A stretch of 29,932 nucleotides of DNA from the NCBI GenBank assembly GCA_041652335.1, contig JBAZHL010000005.1, positions 1 through 29,932 on the forward strand, in the 5' to 3' direction. Of this stretch, positions 7,840-17,241 are shown piece after piece. Position 1 is the stretch's first letter; each line of letters starts with the position of its first letter. The translations under genes were made by a program, and so were the position numbers. Below the pieces are notes generated by a model. The model was given only the letters and a program-made list of their open reading frames with translations. It was not told the origin of the DNA and made no database searches. The DNA comes from 2-01-FULL-49-10 sp041652335. GTDB taxonomy: Bacteria > Patescibacteriota > Kazan-3B-28 > UBA10110.

Positions 7840-10800
7840 TTACAGCCGCTGATCGTAAGGCGGGGGACCACCTAACTCGCCCAACCCATAGTTGGTAAAC
7901 CAGTATAACCAATCAACACCATTGACACTGTAGTCTCGATAGAAATCTAACAGGTCGACATTGGTAAACCAGGCGGCATAGAGCGGCGCCACATCCACGG
8001 TGTTGATAGCGTTATCACGGAACGGCAAGGCGACTTCGGCCTCACCCACCTTTCTAAAGTTAGGTGCTACATCACCGATCAACAGTTCGGTTACATTAAT
8101 CGCGATCGGAGAGTCAGTGGCGGTCATATTGGTACTGCCGGTGATAAAGGTGGCCGAACGAGCTAAGTGATACCGCCCCTTTACCCAGATAAAATAGGTG
8201 GTGTTGGGCTTAAGGTAGATCGCTTCGTTATTTAACTCCGCCAACTCGTCGTTCGGCCTGGCGTTCTTAGTGTAGTAACCATTGATACACACATCGCTAT
8301 CGGAGGTCGAGCCGTTCTTCTTGATGTAGGTTAATACCTCGTTGTCGTAGTCGCGCGCTTCAAACGGAACCCTCACTCTGAGGTACTGGGTAATTAGACC
8401 AGACGATTCGAAGAAGATCTGGGTACCGAAGGTGCGGCTGCCGACCGTAGCCGAGATAGTGCTGGTGCCGGCGGAGCTGGAACTAACCCTAAATCTGGCT
8501 CGACCGGAGTTATTGGTAACTACCGTATCACCATTAGAACCGTCACCCTGTTTGATGGTATCGTTCGACCGATTAGATGTCAGCTTAACACTTAAGCCCT
8601 TAAGCGGCACATCGTTACTGTTCCGTAGCAACACCGTTACCAGCGAGTACTTCGCCCCGGTGGCGTCCACTGGCACATGAGTAGGGGTCGCCTGAATAGA
8701 TGAACGAGCTGGGTCAATATCCTGCTCAGCCTCTTTGGTCACTACCACGCCCTTAACTAAATCTAAGCCAACCGCAGTGGCTTTAATTATCACGTTGCCA
8801 GTAAATGGACCAGCCACAAATGTAGTCACCGCCTGGCCGTTAACGGTCTTCACTAAGGTGTCAGTAATGTCGTCACCGAAGGTTCCGCCCTCTATGGTAA
8901 ATTCGATCGGCCAGCCGTTAACGTTGTTGCCATTAAACTTTAGCTGAGCCGTAATGGTAGATGTACCGCCGCCCGCTTCAACAGTTTCTGGATTGGGAGA
9001 TAACATTGTTAACCGATACTTGGTCGGGTCTAACCCAACATCGATGGTAGAGATGTTGGATTTAACTAAACCGTATCCCGGTATAGTGGCCGTCCCCCAG
9101 AACCGAACGGTTTCGGCGATGGCGTTATTCCCCACAATATACCTAGCGTGTTTACTTACGGCGGTGGGTTCGTTTTCTAAATGGCCAGCCGGAGAATCTT
9201 CTAAGTGGAAATCTACTACGGTGTTTTCTGGCAATCCAGCAAAACCTAACAGGGCTGACGCAGTAGCGGGAGTAAGAGCTAACTCATCCGGTTCGGCCCA
9301 GACGATAAACCCAGTGTAAGACAGTGCCTCTTTGGTAATAGTGTGAGACTTGATCAACGGCGTGCCGTCTAACATAGTAGCCGTAGCGACGATGGTTACA
9401 TCTTCGTTTACATCACCAACATCTGGCGTATAAGTGGCGGTGGCGTTGCCGTCTTGAGTGGTAACTTGAGTAACACCGCTATCGTTTACTGGTTTGAGAG
9501 TGCCGGCATCATCGCCTTTATTAAGAGTAACTACCACCCCATCCAAGGAGGTAGGGTTGCCGCTAATCGGATCAAACTTGCCGACGTAGATCGTTAGGGG
9601 CACCGGGGTCTCGCCATCACGCGCTACTCGATCCGCCCCGTTGATGTCTAAAATGTAGTTATGTTCGTCGCTGACCGCAAAGTCTTTTTCTCCGGTCATC
9701 GCCGCCCGTTCATCACCGGTAATCGCCTCAACGTTCCAGTACCCGATCTTGGCGTTATGATCAATCGCAATGGTGGCGGTGGCAGAGGTCGCGCTGAGTA
9801 CCTCTAAGGAATCAACCGTGATCTGAGCGGCATCGCCATCCTTCGGCGGAATAAAGTGGAGCTCGGTTTTTAGATCGATCCCCAGATCGTCAAACGAAGT
9901 GCCATAACCGGTAATAGCTAACTCCATCGTGTCGCCACGCCAGCCAGATCGCGGTTCGATCGTAATGGTTTCCGCAGTTGGCGAATTGGTCGCCTCAACC
10001 GTAAAGGTACCCTCCTCGATCAACGGTATGGCGTAACTTAAACCCTCTTCCGTGTCTTCCGGGGTAGTGATCCGAATGGTCCAGGGGCCCACCTTGGCCG
10101 TATTGCCGATCCGGAAAAACTTGTCATCGCTGATGGTACCGCCCAACACGATGCTACCAAAATTAACGATATCAGTTTGATCGATGGTAATTCCGGAATC
10201 ATCGCCCTCCTTAATAATACTGATCCAACCGGCGACCCAGAAATCGTTGTATTGGGCAGACGCAAATATCTTTGCGCCGCCGGGAACCGTATCGGGACGA
10301 TAAACCGAATGGGCAAAGCCCGCATCACTGATATCTTCCGTTGGAGTTACACTGCCAGCGTCAGTGGCAAAGCTGAACTCTAACGACGCGGGAACAGTTA
10401 TCTTCTGGCCATTGTTGTAACGGAAGATGCGCGCTGTCACGGCACTCTCGCCAAGGGGGGAGGAGGAGATGTCAACCGACCGAGGGTCGGTAGTGATCTC
10501 CATCACATATGGGTTATCGGATTGTTCAATGATCTGCCACAAAGTATAGCTGGGAGGATTAGTCACCGATTTAACTTGGGCGCGTAGCTTAAGAATGCCA
10601 TAGTCATCCGGCGGCAGATATTCAAATTCGGCTCGGCCGCTATTGTTGATTGACACGGTGATCGTGTCGGCATAATCGTCGTTGGTCTCAGCCGGACGGA
10701 GACCACCACCGCCATCAATTATTTTGATCTCAACTGTTTTATTGGCGTATTCAGGGTCTGGTATCCACACCCCTAAGCCTTGGGCACTACCGCCGGCCAC

Positions 10801-13800
10801 TAACCGGAGCGTGCCCATGCCGTTGTCGGTGCGACCATCAAGCGGGGGAACGTAAAAGACAATATCTTGCGGCTCAATCAGCTCCACGGTGGTAGAGGAA
10901 TTCCACTTGGTTTGGCTACCGCTAATGGTCACCCGATTGATATTAGCGCCCTGTGTACCGTGATTCGGCACGATGTTGGTGATCATCCCCATAAACTGAA
11001 CAGAGGCGATATCGCTGAGTCTTACCCAATAACCATCTGGTTGAGTATCGTCACCTTCTAAAATTAAATACTCTGCCCAAAACGAGGCGATGCCGGCTGC
11101 TTCCGAACTAACAGCAAAGGTAGCTTGCCCGGCTTCGTCGGTTATATCGCTGATGGTGCTAATAATGTCTGTGTCGCCAGAGTAATCATCACTATCTTCA
11201 ACATAGTTGCGATTCGACATTATTCTAACTTTGTAGCCCTCCACCGGAGCGGGGGAGTCCTGTCCATCGTTCAGCATAACGGTAATAGTAGATATGTCAG
11301 TGCCGTTAGCTGGCACCTGGGTAGGCGCCGCCTCGATGGTTGAAGTAGTGTTCCAGGGGACATTAGGCTTAACAAAATTGATGTTCACAGGACCCAAGCT
11401 GGGCGGCTCACAAGCTACACCGTCTCCAATCAACACTACAACACACGTGTTGATTAACGCAGACCCAACACCCTCTGAAGATAATTTGAATTTAACTATC
11501 CCATTAGCGCCGGTTTTGAGAATCTCTCCATTTTGTTCATCGTTATTCAACGGGCTACCGGGATCCAGGCCATACAACTCTTCAAATTTAACTTCGACGG
11601 GTGAACTCTGAGAGGAGCCCGACTGGAAGATGCTAACGTTTACTCCCTCTAAAGGCGCACCAGAGTAGTCTCTCATCGTCACCGTGGCGACAGCATAGGC
11701 TTTTCCATCCCCAGCAATGGTGTCCGGCTCAATTACCAATTCCGACGCGCTCTCATCGGGCGTACCACCCTGGCCATAGATAAATGGTCCTAATATCTGA
11801 ACTGCTCGCGAGTTAGATGGCCAGTTGTCGCTCTGCACGGTTGATCCGCCAGCTTTATAAACATAGACGGTGGTGCCGCCATCCTCCCTGGCAGTTCGAA
11901 CATCCAGATCGGCGCTAAAGATCAAACCAGGGACCCCACGAACATTACCGTCATTGTCAGAATCACCAAATTTGAGCATCGAGTACCACTGGCCGCCGCT
12001 AAGCATCGCAACGGAATTACTGCCAGACTGAGCATAGTCTGGCACTCGAGGGTTAGCATACGTCCCGTCATCCATCTCGGTTTGGCCATCAAAGACAACC
12101 GCACGATCGTTGAGCCCAGTTACATGTAATCCGTAGATGCTCCGAGCGTTGTTGATATCAACACCACTCATATCTAAATTGGCATCAGCCACCCAACCGG
12201 TCTCTCCTAATCTATCAGTCCGGGCTGTTCCCGCTAATTGTAATGGAAGACGAGATAGACTTGATGGCGGTGTCCAGGCTGGTGAGTTGATGATGCCGCC
12301 TACTATCAACGGGGTGGTCTGACGGACGCCGCTATCCACAGTGGAAGCTGTGTCTAAGAAGCCTAACCCCATAAAAGCGCGGCCCTGTGCTACCCCCAAG
12401 CTATCAGCTAACGTATAGCCAGCTGGCAGTGTTGGCGACATGCCGGACGGAGCCGTAACAGTCTCCGACTTCGAGTTAGTCCCCAGCCAGTGGTTATGAG
12501 TGGCACTGCCCAGATCCCAATGGTAGGCATAGGTAATATTTCCGACATATTGGTAGGCCTTGGTCTGAGGCCAACCACCGCCGATTAGTGGGAACGGCCC
12601 GAGATCATCTTCTATCACCCAAAAAGATCTTCCCTGGTTTGTCATATAGGCAGTGCTGGCCGGACTAAACCAAGTAGCCCCGCCCGTCACCATCAATGAC
12701 CCGTTGGGATGTTTAAATAAACTAAATCCATACCGCCCTTGGGTTACTGGCGAGATGGATATAGCGGTAGTCCCGGGCCAATATCCAACATAGAATCTTA
12801 AATGCGCCAGATGGGCAACCTTACCTGTTGCCCAAGCCTCCGATAACCGTTGACCAGCGTAGTCAGAAACAGAAGTAGCACCAGGGTTAACCCCCAGTTC
12901 ACCTTCAAATACTTTAATTGCGTTACCGCTGGCATTGAGATTGAGAATATAGTGCTCACTGACTGTGGTAGAGAACTGTCCTTTCATCAAATACTCGGAC
13001 AACTGCTTGGCCAGGTTAATGGGAGTAACCTGCTGTATCTGTACCTGTTGAGCACTGAGACTGCTGGTGGAGCCAGATAGTTCACTGGTGCCGGTGGATG
13101 GCTCGTTAACAATAACCTGGGCTCCGGTGGCTACTGCTGTGCCGATCGCCCCAGTAGGCAATGAAACCCCAGTGGTACCAGTACCAACTTTACCAACGGT
13201 AGGAGTGTTCTTGTAGGTATCCCATTTGGCAACATCTTCGTCACCATAGATAGGCTGCCGTAGATTATATCCGCCCCAGCTGTATTCCCGACCTCCAACA
13301 AACGGTAGCCCATAGATGCCACCGATGATATGCAGGCTGCTGCCAGTAATGATGGTTTCGGGGTAGAAGTTAACCCCGGTCAGTTTGGCCCACACCTCCC
13401 AGTCAGCGGTAGGGCTGCTTAGATTTAATCGTTCAATTGTAGAGAAAAGTAACGGGCTGGAGCCTGTCTCCAGGGCGGCTGGATCGGGGATATGAGCATC
13501 ACCCGAAACTACGTAGAGATAGTTGCCGTGCTGAAAAGCTTGAAAGGCAGCGTGTCCGGAGAACATTGTGCTCCATGGCTCGAGCGAGGACACCCCTCCC
13601 TCCCATACACCAGTTACCGGCGAACCATCAGTTGTGCTAATCTCCATTCGCTCAACTGAATCGAGCGACCTGAAATTGTTATCGCTGGTATTGTGTTCAA
13701 TCCCACCGATGGCATAGATGTAGCGCTTACCGCCAGTATTAACCTCAACCAATTTGCCTAAGCTACGCGCCTTGGTCATATCATTTGTTAGCCTCGACCA

Positions 13801-13986
13801 GGCCAAATTAGCATCGTCTGGCTTGTTGTAGGCCGCGCTGGGTTTGGGTGGATTCAGTAATTTCTCGATCTCGTCACCAAATAAAACAGCTACTCCCAAG
13901 ACGAGTAGCCCAGTGGCGATCAAGATAACCTGGCGTAGGTTACGCGGGTTAGTTAGATAGCTGATTATCCGATTGGAAAAACTCAT
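7840..13986 (-). CDS. Giant surface protein: membrane anchor, kelch-like region, bacterial Ig-like repeats, dockerin-like C-terminus
   Basis: 2048 residues. A short basic N-terminus and one membrane helix (about 18-37) come first. Residues about 45-650 hold repeated kelch/beta-propeller-like stretches (YIYAIGGIEHN, LHIIGGIYGLP, SLMVTGGATWF, PLIVGGIIN). Then come many Ig-like segments, including invasin-type (Big_1) ones at about 749 (EPDTIAGDGKAYAVATVTMRD), 880 and 1762-1880. The last ~75 residues read like a type-I dockerin with two loops (NAINTVDVAPLYAAWF, then RDYSVNGVDWLYWFTNYG). A fibre-like cell-surface adhesin or scaffold is likely. It is the first gene after the consensus promoter at 14065-14093. 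The ATG at 13986 has no obvious Shine-Dalgarno. No cohesin partner was recognised in the window. Confidence 0.85.
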   Translation of the reverse strand: MSFSNRIISYLTNPRNLRQVILIATGLLVLGVAVLFGDEIEKLLNPPKPSAAYNKPDDANLAWSRLTNDMTKARSLGKLVEVNTGGKRYIYAIGGIEHNTSDNNFRSLDSVERMEISTTDGSPVTGVWEGGVSSLEPWSTMFSGHAAFQAFQHGNYLYVVSGDAHIPDPAALETGSSPLLFSTIERLNLSSPTADWEVWAKLTGVNFYPETIITGSSLHIIGGIYGLPFVGGREYSWGGYNLRQPIYGDEDVAKWDTYKNTPTVGKVGTGTTGVSLPTGAIGTAVATGAQVIVNEPSTGTSELSGSTSSLSAQQVQIQQVTPINLAKQLSEYLMKGQFSTTVSEHYILNLNASGNAIKVFEGELGVNPGATSVSDYAGQRLSEAWATGKVAHLAHLRFYVGYWPGTTAISISPVTQGRYGFSLFKHPNGSLMVTGGATWFSPASTAYMTNQGRSFWVIEDDLGPFPLIGGGWPQTKAYQYVGNITYAYHWDLGSATHNHWLGTNSKSETVTAPSGMSPTLPAGYTLADSLGVAQGRAFMGLGFLDTASTVDSGVRQTTPLIVGGIINSPAWTPPSSLSRLPLQLAGTARTDRLGETGWVADANLDMSGVDINNARSIYGLHVTGLNDRAVVFDGQTEMDDGTYANPRVPDYAQSGSNSVAMLSGGQWYSMLKFGDSDNDGNVRGVPGLIFSADLDVRTAREDGGTTVYVYKAGGSTVQSDNWPSNSRAVQILGPFIYGQGGTPDESASELVIEPDTIAGDGKAYAVATVTMRDYSGAPLEGVNVSIFQSGSSQSSPVEVKFEELYGLDPGSPLNNDEQNGEILKTGANGIVKFKLSSEGVGSALINTCVVVLIGDGVACEPPSLGPVNINFVKPNVPWNTTSTIEAAPTQVPANGTDISTITVMLNDGQDSPAPVEGYKVRIMSNRNYVEDSDDYSGDTDIISTISDITDEAGQATFAVSSEAAGIASFWAEYLILEGDDTQPDGYWVRLSDIASVQFMGMITNIVPNHGTQGANINRVTISGSQTKWNSSTTVELIEPQDIVFYVPPLDGRTDNGMGTLRLVAGGSAQGLGVWIPDPEYANKTVEIKIIDGGGGLRPAETNDDYADTITVSINNSGRAEFEYLPPDDYGILKLRAQVKSVTNPPSYTLWQIIEQSDNPYVMEITTDPRSVDISSSPLGESAVTARIFRYNNGQKITVPASLEFSFATDAGSVTPTEDISDAGFAHSVYRPDTVPGGAKIFASAQYNDFWVAGWISIIKEGDDSGITIDQTDIVNFGSIVLGGTISDDKFFRIGNTAKVGPWTIRITTPEDTEEGLSYAIPLIEEGTFTVEATNSPTAETITIEPRSGWRGDTMELAITGYGTSFDDLGIDLKTELHFIPPKDGDAAQITVDSLEVLSATSATATIAIDHNAKIGYWNVEAITGDERAAMTGEKDFAVSDEHNYILDINGADRVARDGETPVPLTIYVGKFDPISGNPTSLDGVVVTLNKGDDAGTLKPVNDSGVTQVTTQDGNATATYTPDVGDVNEDVTIVATATMLDGTPLIKSHTITKEALSYTGFIVWAEPDELALTPATASALLGFAGLPENTVVDFHLEDSPAGHLENEPTAVSKHARYIVGNNAIAETVRFWGTATIPGYGLVKSNISTIDVGLDPTKYRLTMLSPNPETVEAGGGTSTITAQLKFNGNNVNGWPIEFTIEGGTFGDDITDTLVKTVNGQAVTTFVAGPFTGNVIIKATAVGLDLVKGVVVTKEAEQDIDPARSSIQATPTHVPVDATGAKYSLVTVLLRNSNDVPLKGLSVKLTSNRSNDTIKQGDGSNGDTVVTNNSGRARFRVSSSSAGTSTISATVGSRTFGTQIFFESSGLITQYLRVRVPFEARDYDNEVLTYIKKNGSTSDSDVCINGYYTKNARPNDELAELNNEAIYLKPNTTYFIWVKGRYHLARSATFITGSTNMTATDSPIAINVTELLIGDVAPNFRKVGEAEVALPFRDNAINTVDVAPLYAAWFTNVDLLDFYRDYSVNGVDWLYWFTNYGLGELGGPPPYDQRL

Positions 13987-14064
13987 TTAGCGCTTTGTTT
14001 TTCTTTTTTTATTGTATCAGTAATCAGGAGAAACTGCTTTTGGCCAGTTTTATGATGTTTTTAT

Positions 14065-14093
14065 ATTATATAACACTTTGCTCTTTTTGTCAA
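14065..14093 (-). promoter_or_regulatory. Consensus sigma-70 promoter for the giant surface protein operon
   Basis: On the minus strand TTGACA (14088-14093), a 17-base spacer (14071-14087) and TATAAT (14065-14070) form a perfect consensus in an AT-rich gap. Transcription would start near 14058, giving a leader of roughly 70 bases before the ATG at 13986. This is the strongest promoter seen in the window. Confidence 0.88.
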
Positions 14094-14130
14094 GAGGTAG
14101 CTTTAAAACCAATAGTTGGAGGCGCTCCGT

Positions 14131-15117
14131 CTATCCGGAGTAGTAGGTGCCTTCATCGGTGGCGAGATAGTGCCCCCGGATAGCTTCTTTAATGTAGTCT
14201 TCGTCAGCCACCACAAAGTCGATCGGGAGATTGGTCATCCCACGGATCTCACTCATTACCAGCTCGGATGGCTCGGCAATGGCTACCAATATCCCATTAT
14301 TAGTGTGTGACACCGGGATAACGGTATATTTTTTGGCGATCTCATAAGCGATGTGCTTGATAGCCGATTTATCGATCTCGTAGCGCGAGATGTCGATCTC
14401 TGGAATTCGATGCTGGCTACTTAAGGCGGTGACCAAGTCCGACCGTTTGATCAGACCACGTTCGACCAAGATATCGCCGACCCGTTTACCCGTAGCCGCC
14501 TGCTCGGATAAAGCGTTGGCCAGATCGGCAGGGGAGATCAACCCTTCTTGAACTAACTTCTCGCCCAGTGGAACGGTGGGCATAGTGGTAGCGCTCGCTT
14601 GAAACTTAACTCTGGAAGCCGCCTCAACCAACGCGCCGATCTTGGTAACCGCATCGCCGGGATTTTTGATCGACATTAATTTAAACGATCCCTCTTTGGC
14701 TGCAGATTGAATTAGGATATCGCCAAATCGAAAGACAGTGGCTAAGGTTCCAGGTATAGTGTAACGAATATCCTGTACCTGCCGGAGGGCTAACTCTGAT
14801 CGGCGGTGAACAAAGAAGGTGATCAGCTGAGAGTCGATCAGTTTGTCTTCACCGACTACCCAAATATCGAGATACCAAAATGACCAGTACATAAAGAAAT
14901 AACTGATCGCCAAGAACACTAAGACCCCAACATACAACACAACAAACGGTAGGGCATCCGGCATCGGCAATAACCCAGTCGCGATGATGATCGCCACAAA
15001 AATTATGATCAGCAGAACAGCCAACATAGTAAAAGCAGCTGGGCCTAACAGATTAACCGGGTGGCGACGATAAACTAAATACTCGCCACTGGCTGATTGA
15101 TTGGTTTGCTCGTCCAT
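14131..15117 (-). CDS. Membrane bPH2 domain fused to an MshEN (GspE N-terminal) domain
   Basis: 328 residues. Two membrane helices (about 27-50 and 58-80) lead into a bacterial PH-like (bPH2, YdbS/DUF304) domain at about 83-165 (DIWVVGEDKLIDSQ, LRQVQDIRYTI). A linker precedes a complete MshEN-type domain (about 181-316). That domain has the tandem motif PLGEKLVQEGLISPADL...LSEQ at 183-206 and RVGDILVERGLIKRSDL...LSSQ at 212-235. In MshE-type ATPases this tandem motif binds cyclic di-GMP; here no ATPase follows, and the first motif has Pro where Arg is usual. A membrane protein sensing a dinucleotide is plausible inference. It lies 6 bases downstream of a small membrane protein gene in the ruvB cluster. 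Confidence 0.8.
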   Translation of the reverse strand: MDEQTNQSASGEYLVYRRHPVNLLGPAAFTMLAVLLIIIFVAIIIATGLLPMPDALPFVVLYVGVLVFLAISYFFMYWSFWYLDIWVVGEDKLIDSQLITFFVHRRSELALRQVQDIRYTIPGTLATVFRFGDILIQSAAKEGSFKLMSIKNPGDAVTKIGALVEAASRVKFQASATTMPTVPLGEKLVQEGLISPADLANALSEQAATGKRVGDILVERGLIKRSDLVTALSSQHRIPEIDISRYEIDKSAIKHIAYEIAKKYTVIPVSHTNNGILVAIAEPSELVMSEIRGMTNLPIDFVVADEDYIKEAIRGHYLATDEGTYYSG

Positions 15118-15123
15118 AAAAGA

Positions 15124-15342
15124 TTAAAACAAGATCATAAATAAAGCGATCACGATCGATAGCAGCAACGTTAAACCACCAAGACCCAAGTAGAGCGCCA
15201 GAGCTCGCCCAGCATACTGCCCCTGTTCTCTGGGGAGATCATCGTAGCGGTATTTAAGAATATGGTAGATGATCACTCCCGCATAGATCAGCGACAAGAG
15301 CAACAGAACAAAGTAGATAATCCAGATAATTACAACTTCCAT
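15124..15342 (-). CDS. Small two-helix membrane protein, unknown function
   Basis: 72 residues: hydrophobic segments at about 3-27 and 45-71 joined by a short charged loop (KYRYDDLPREQGQ). No family recognised. It is packed between ruvB (5-base gap) and the bPH2-MshEN gene (6-base gap) on the same strand, which supports it being a real gene and perhaps a membrane partner of the bPH2-MshEN protein. Confidence 0.6.
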   Translation of the reverse strand: MEVVIIWIIYFVLLLLSLIYAGVIIYHILKYRYDDLPREQGQYAGRALALYLGLGGLTLLLSIVIALFMILF

Positions 15343-15347
15343 AACGG

Positions 15348-16391
15348 TTATTCAAATAGTCCGACCGGAGCCTTGGCTGGGGCAGGAGGGATCAAATTAA
15401 GATGATAATAGGCTGCTTCGGTCGCCATCCGACCTTGCGCGGTTCGATTAATAAATCCAGCTTGAAGCAGATATGGTTCGTATACCTCCTCAATAGTCTG
15501 TCTCTCTTCCGCAATGGCAGCGGCCAGGGCGGAGAGACCAACCGGCCCACCATGAAACCGTTCTACGATGCAGGTCAGGATCTTTTTGTCTACCGCATCC
15601 AACCCATTAGCACCCACCCCCATTAAATCTAAGGCGCGCTTGATGATCTCCTCAGAGATAATGCCCTGGTTATGCACCTGCGCAAAATCACGAATCCGTT
15701 TGAGTAATCGATTGGCAGTACGAGGTGTCCGCCGGGAGGCGGCCGCGATCATAGTTGATTGGTCGGGCGGCAAAGCGATCTTTAAAATACGAGCAGATCG
15801 CTCCAAAATTTTTTGGATGTCTGCTTCTTGGTAAAAATCTAAACGATAAGTGGAGCCAAACCGATCCCGTAGGGGAGAGGAGAGGGCACCGGCTCTGGTA
15901 GTTGCTCCGATCAGAGTAAACTTAGGCAGATCTAAACGAATGGAGCGCGCTGAAGGCCCCTTTCCAATCACCACATCAATTGCAAAATCCTCCATCGCAC
16001 TATAGAGCACCTCCTCAACTTGGCGACCCAGACGATGGATCTCATCTATAAATAGAATATCGCCGACGTTTAGATTAGTAAGGATAGCAGCCAGATCGCC
16101 TGGTCGCTCAATCGCCGAGCCAGAGGTTACCCGGAGACCCCCACCCATACTGTGGGCGATGATGTGAGCTAACGTAGTTTTGCCTAAACCCGGAGGCCCA
16201 AATAGTAAAATGTGATCCAAGGCCTCATTCCGGCCCTGGGCAGCCTGAATAGCGATCAGTAGGCTGGTTTTGATATCGTCTTGACCAACGTATTCGGCAA
16301 AACTCTGGGGGCGAAGAGTCATATCCAACTCCACCTCCTCCTGCTTTAACTTGGCATCCACCACCCTAACCCCCGCGGTCTCTTCTTTCAT
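15348..16391 (-). CDS. ruvB: Holliday junction branch migration ATPase RuvB
   Basis: Hexameric AAA+ motor that drives branch migration with RuvA. The 347-residue length is normal. Walker A is GPPGLGKT (65-72), Walker B is DEIH (116-119), sensor 1 lies in LIGATTRAG, and the arginine-finger region is SPLRDRFG. A C-terminal winged helix ends with the family segment EPYLLQAGFINRTAQGR. ruvA and ruvC are not next to it. It follows uppP after a 34-base gap on the same strand. Confidence 0.98.
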   Translation of the reverse strand: MKEETAGVRVVDAKLKQEEVELDMTLRPQSFAEYVGQDDIKTSLLIAIQAAQGRNEALDHILLFGPPGLGKTTLAHIIAHSMGGGLRVTSGSAIERPGDLAAILTNLNVGDILFIDEIHRLGRQVEEVLYSAMEDFAIDVVIGKGPSARSIRLDLPKFTLIGATTRAGALSSPLRDRFGSTYRLDFYQEADIQKILERSARILKIALPPDQSTMIAAASRRTPRTANRLLKRIRDFAQVHNQGIISEEIIKRALDLMGVGANGLDAVDKKILTCIVERFHGGPVGLSALAAAIAEERQTIEEVYEPYLLQAGFINRTAQGRMATEAAYYHLNLIPPAPAKAPVGLFE

Positions 16392-16425
16392 ACACCCATT
16401 ATACCCATACTAAAGACCAGTCGGG

Positions 16426-17241
16426 TTAGCTAAAGAAATGCCAGCCGATCAGACCCAGGCCAACGATCACTAAGTAGTAAGTAAAGATATCGAGCGAATA
16501 TTTTTTGAGGAAACTCATCAAAAACCGGATGGCTAACAAGCCGGAGGCCAATGAAGCACCAAAGGCAACCAACCAAAACAGATAATCGGACGAGTTGATC
16601 GTTCCCTCACTAATCGTTTGGTAAAGCGAATAACCTCCAGCCAAAGCGATGATGGGCGCTGCCATTAGAAAAGAGAATTTAGCGGCGGCATCACGCTTTA
16701 GTTCCATATATAATCCAGTGACGATCGTGGAACCAGAACGTGAGACACCAGGTAACATCGCTAAGGCCTGGGCTAAACCGATCCCTAAAGCCCGAACCGA
16801 ATTTAATTTAGATAGATCATGCTTTAACTTAACGCGATGATCGATCAGCCAAAAGATAATTCCCGATATTACCATTAGTATAGCCACAGGTAGTAGCCCT
16901 CTAAAATGAGTGCCGATCCACGGCTCCAGCCAAGGCCCTAAAATCAACGCCGGGATAGTGGCCACCACGATCAGCCAAAATAGTCGACGATTGGGTCTGA
17001 TATCTTTACTATCAGTTTTGCTAAACAGAGCCTTAAACATACCAATCCAATCGCGCCAAAAGTAGATCAGGATTGCTGCCAGGGTAGCTAAGTGTAATAT
17101 GGCATCAAAAAAATTACCCTGATCCGCCCACCCCATCAGCTCTCGAACGATCACCAGATGGCCCGATGAGCTGATCGGGATAAATTCGGTTAGACCCTGA
17201 ATTAGGCCTAAGATCGCTGCGATAAATAACGGCTGCTGCAT
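16426..17241 (-). CDS. uppP: Undecaprenyl-diphosphatase UppP (BacA family)
   Basis: Integral membrane enzyme that removes a phosphate from undecaprenyl diphosphate, recycling the lipid carrier for peptidoglycan and other envelope polymers. 271 residues, many membrane helices. Both active-site motifs are present: GLTEFIPISSSGHL (about 16-29) and LPGVSRSGSTI (about 160-172). The start ATG shares one base with the stop of the upstream subtilase gene (TAATG), so translation is probably coupled. Confidence 0.97.
   Translation of the reverse strand: MQQPLFIAAILGLIQGLTEFIPISSSGHLVIVRELMGWADQGNFFDAILHLATLAAILIYFWRDWIGMFKALFSKTDSKDIRPNRRLFWLIVVATIPALILGPWLEPWIGTHFRGLLPVAILMVISGIIFWLIDHRVKLKHDLSKLNSVRALGIGLAQALAMLPGVSRSGSTIVTGLYMELKRDAAAKFSFLMAAPIIALAGGYSLYQTISEGTINSSDYLFWLVAFGASLASGLLAIRFLMSFLKKYSLDIFTYYLVIVGLGLIGWHFFS

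Noticed and set aside
7840..8080. Cellulosome-type system based on the dockerin-like end
   Set aside because: No cohesin or glycoside hydrolase was recognised in the window, and dockerin-like ends are widespread on other surface proteins.
14117..14140. Terminator after the bPH2-MshEN gene
   Set aside because: The CTCCG...CGGAG stem is only 5 bp, overlaps the stop codon and is not followed closely by a T-run.
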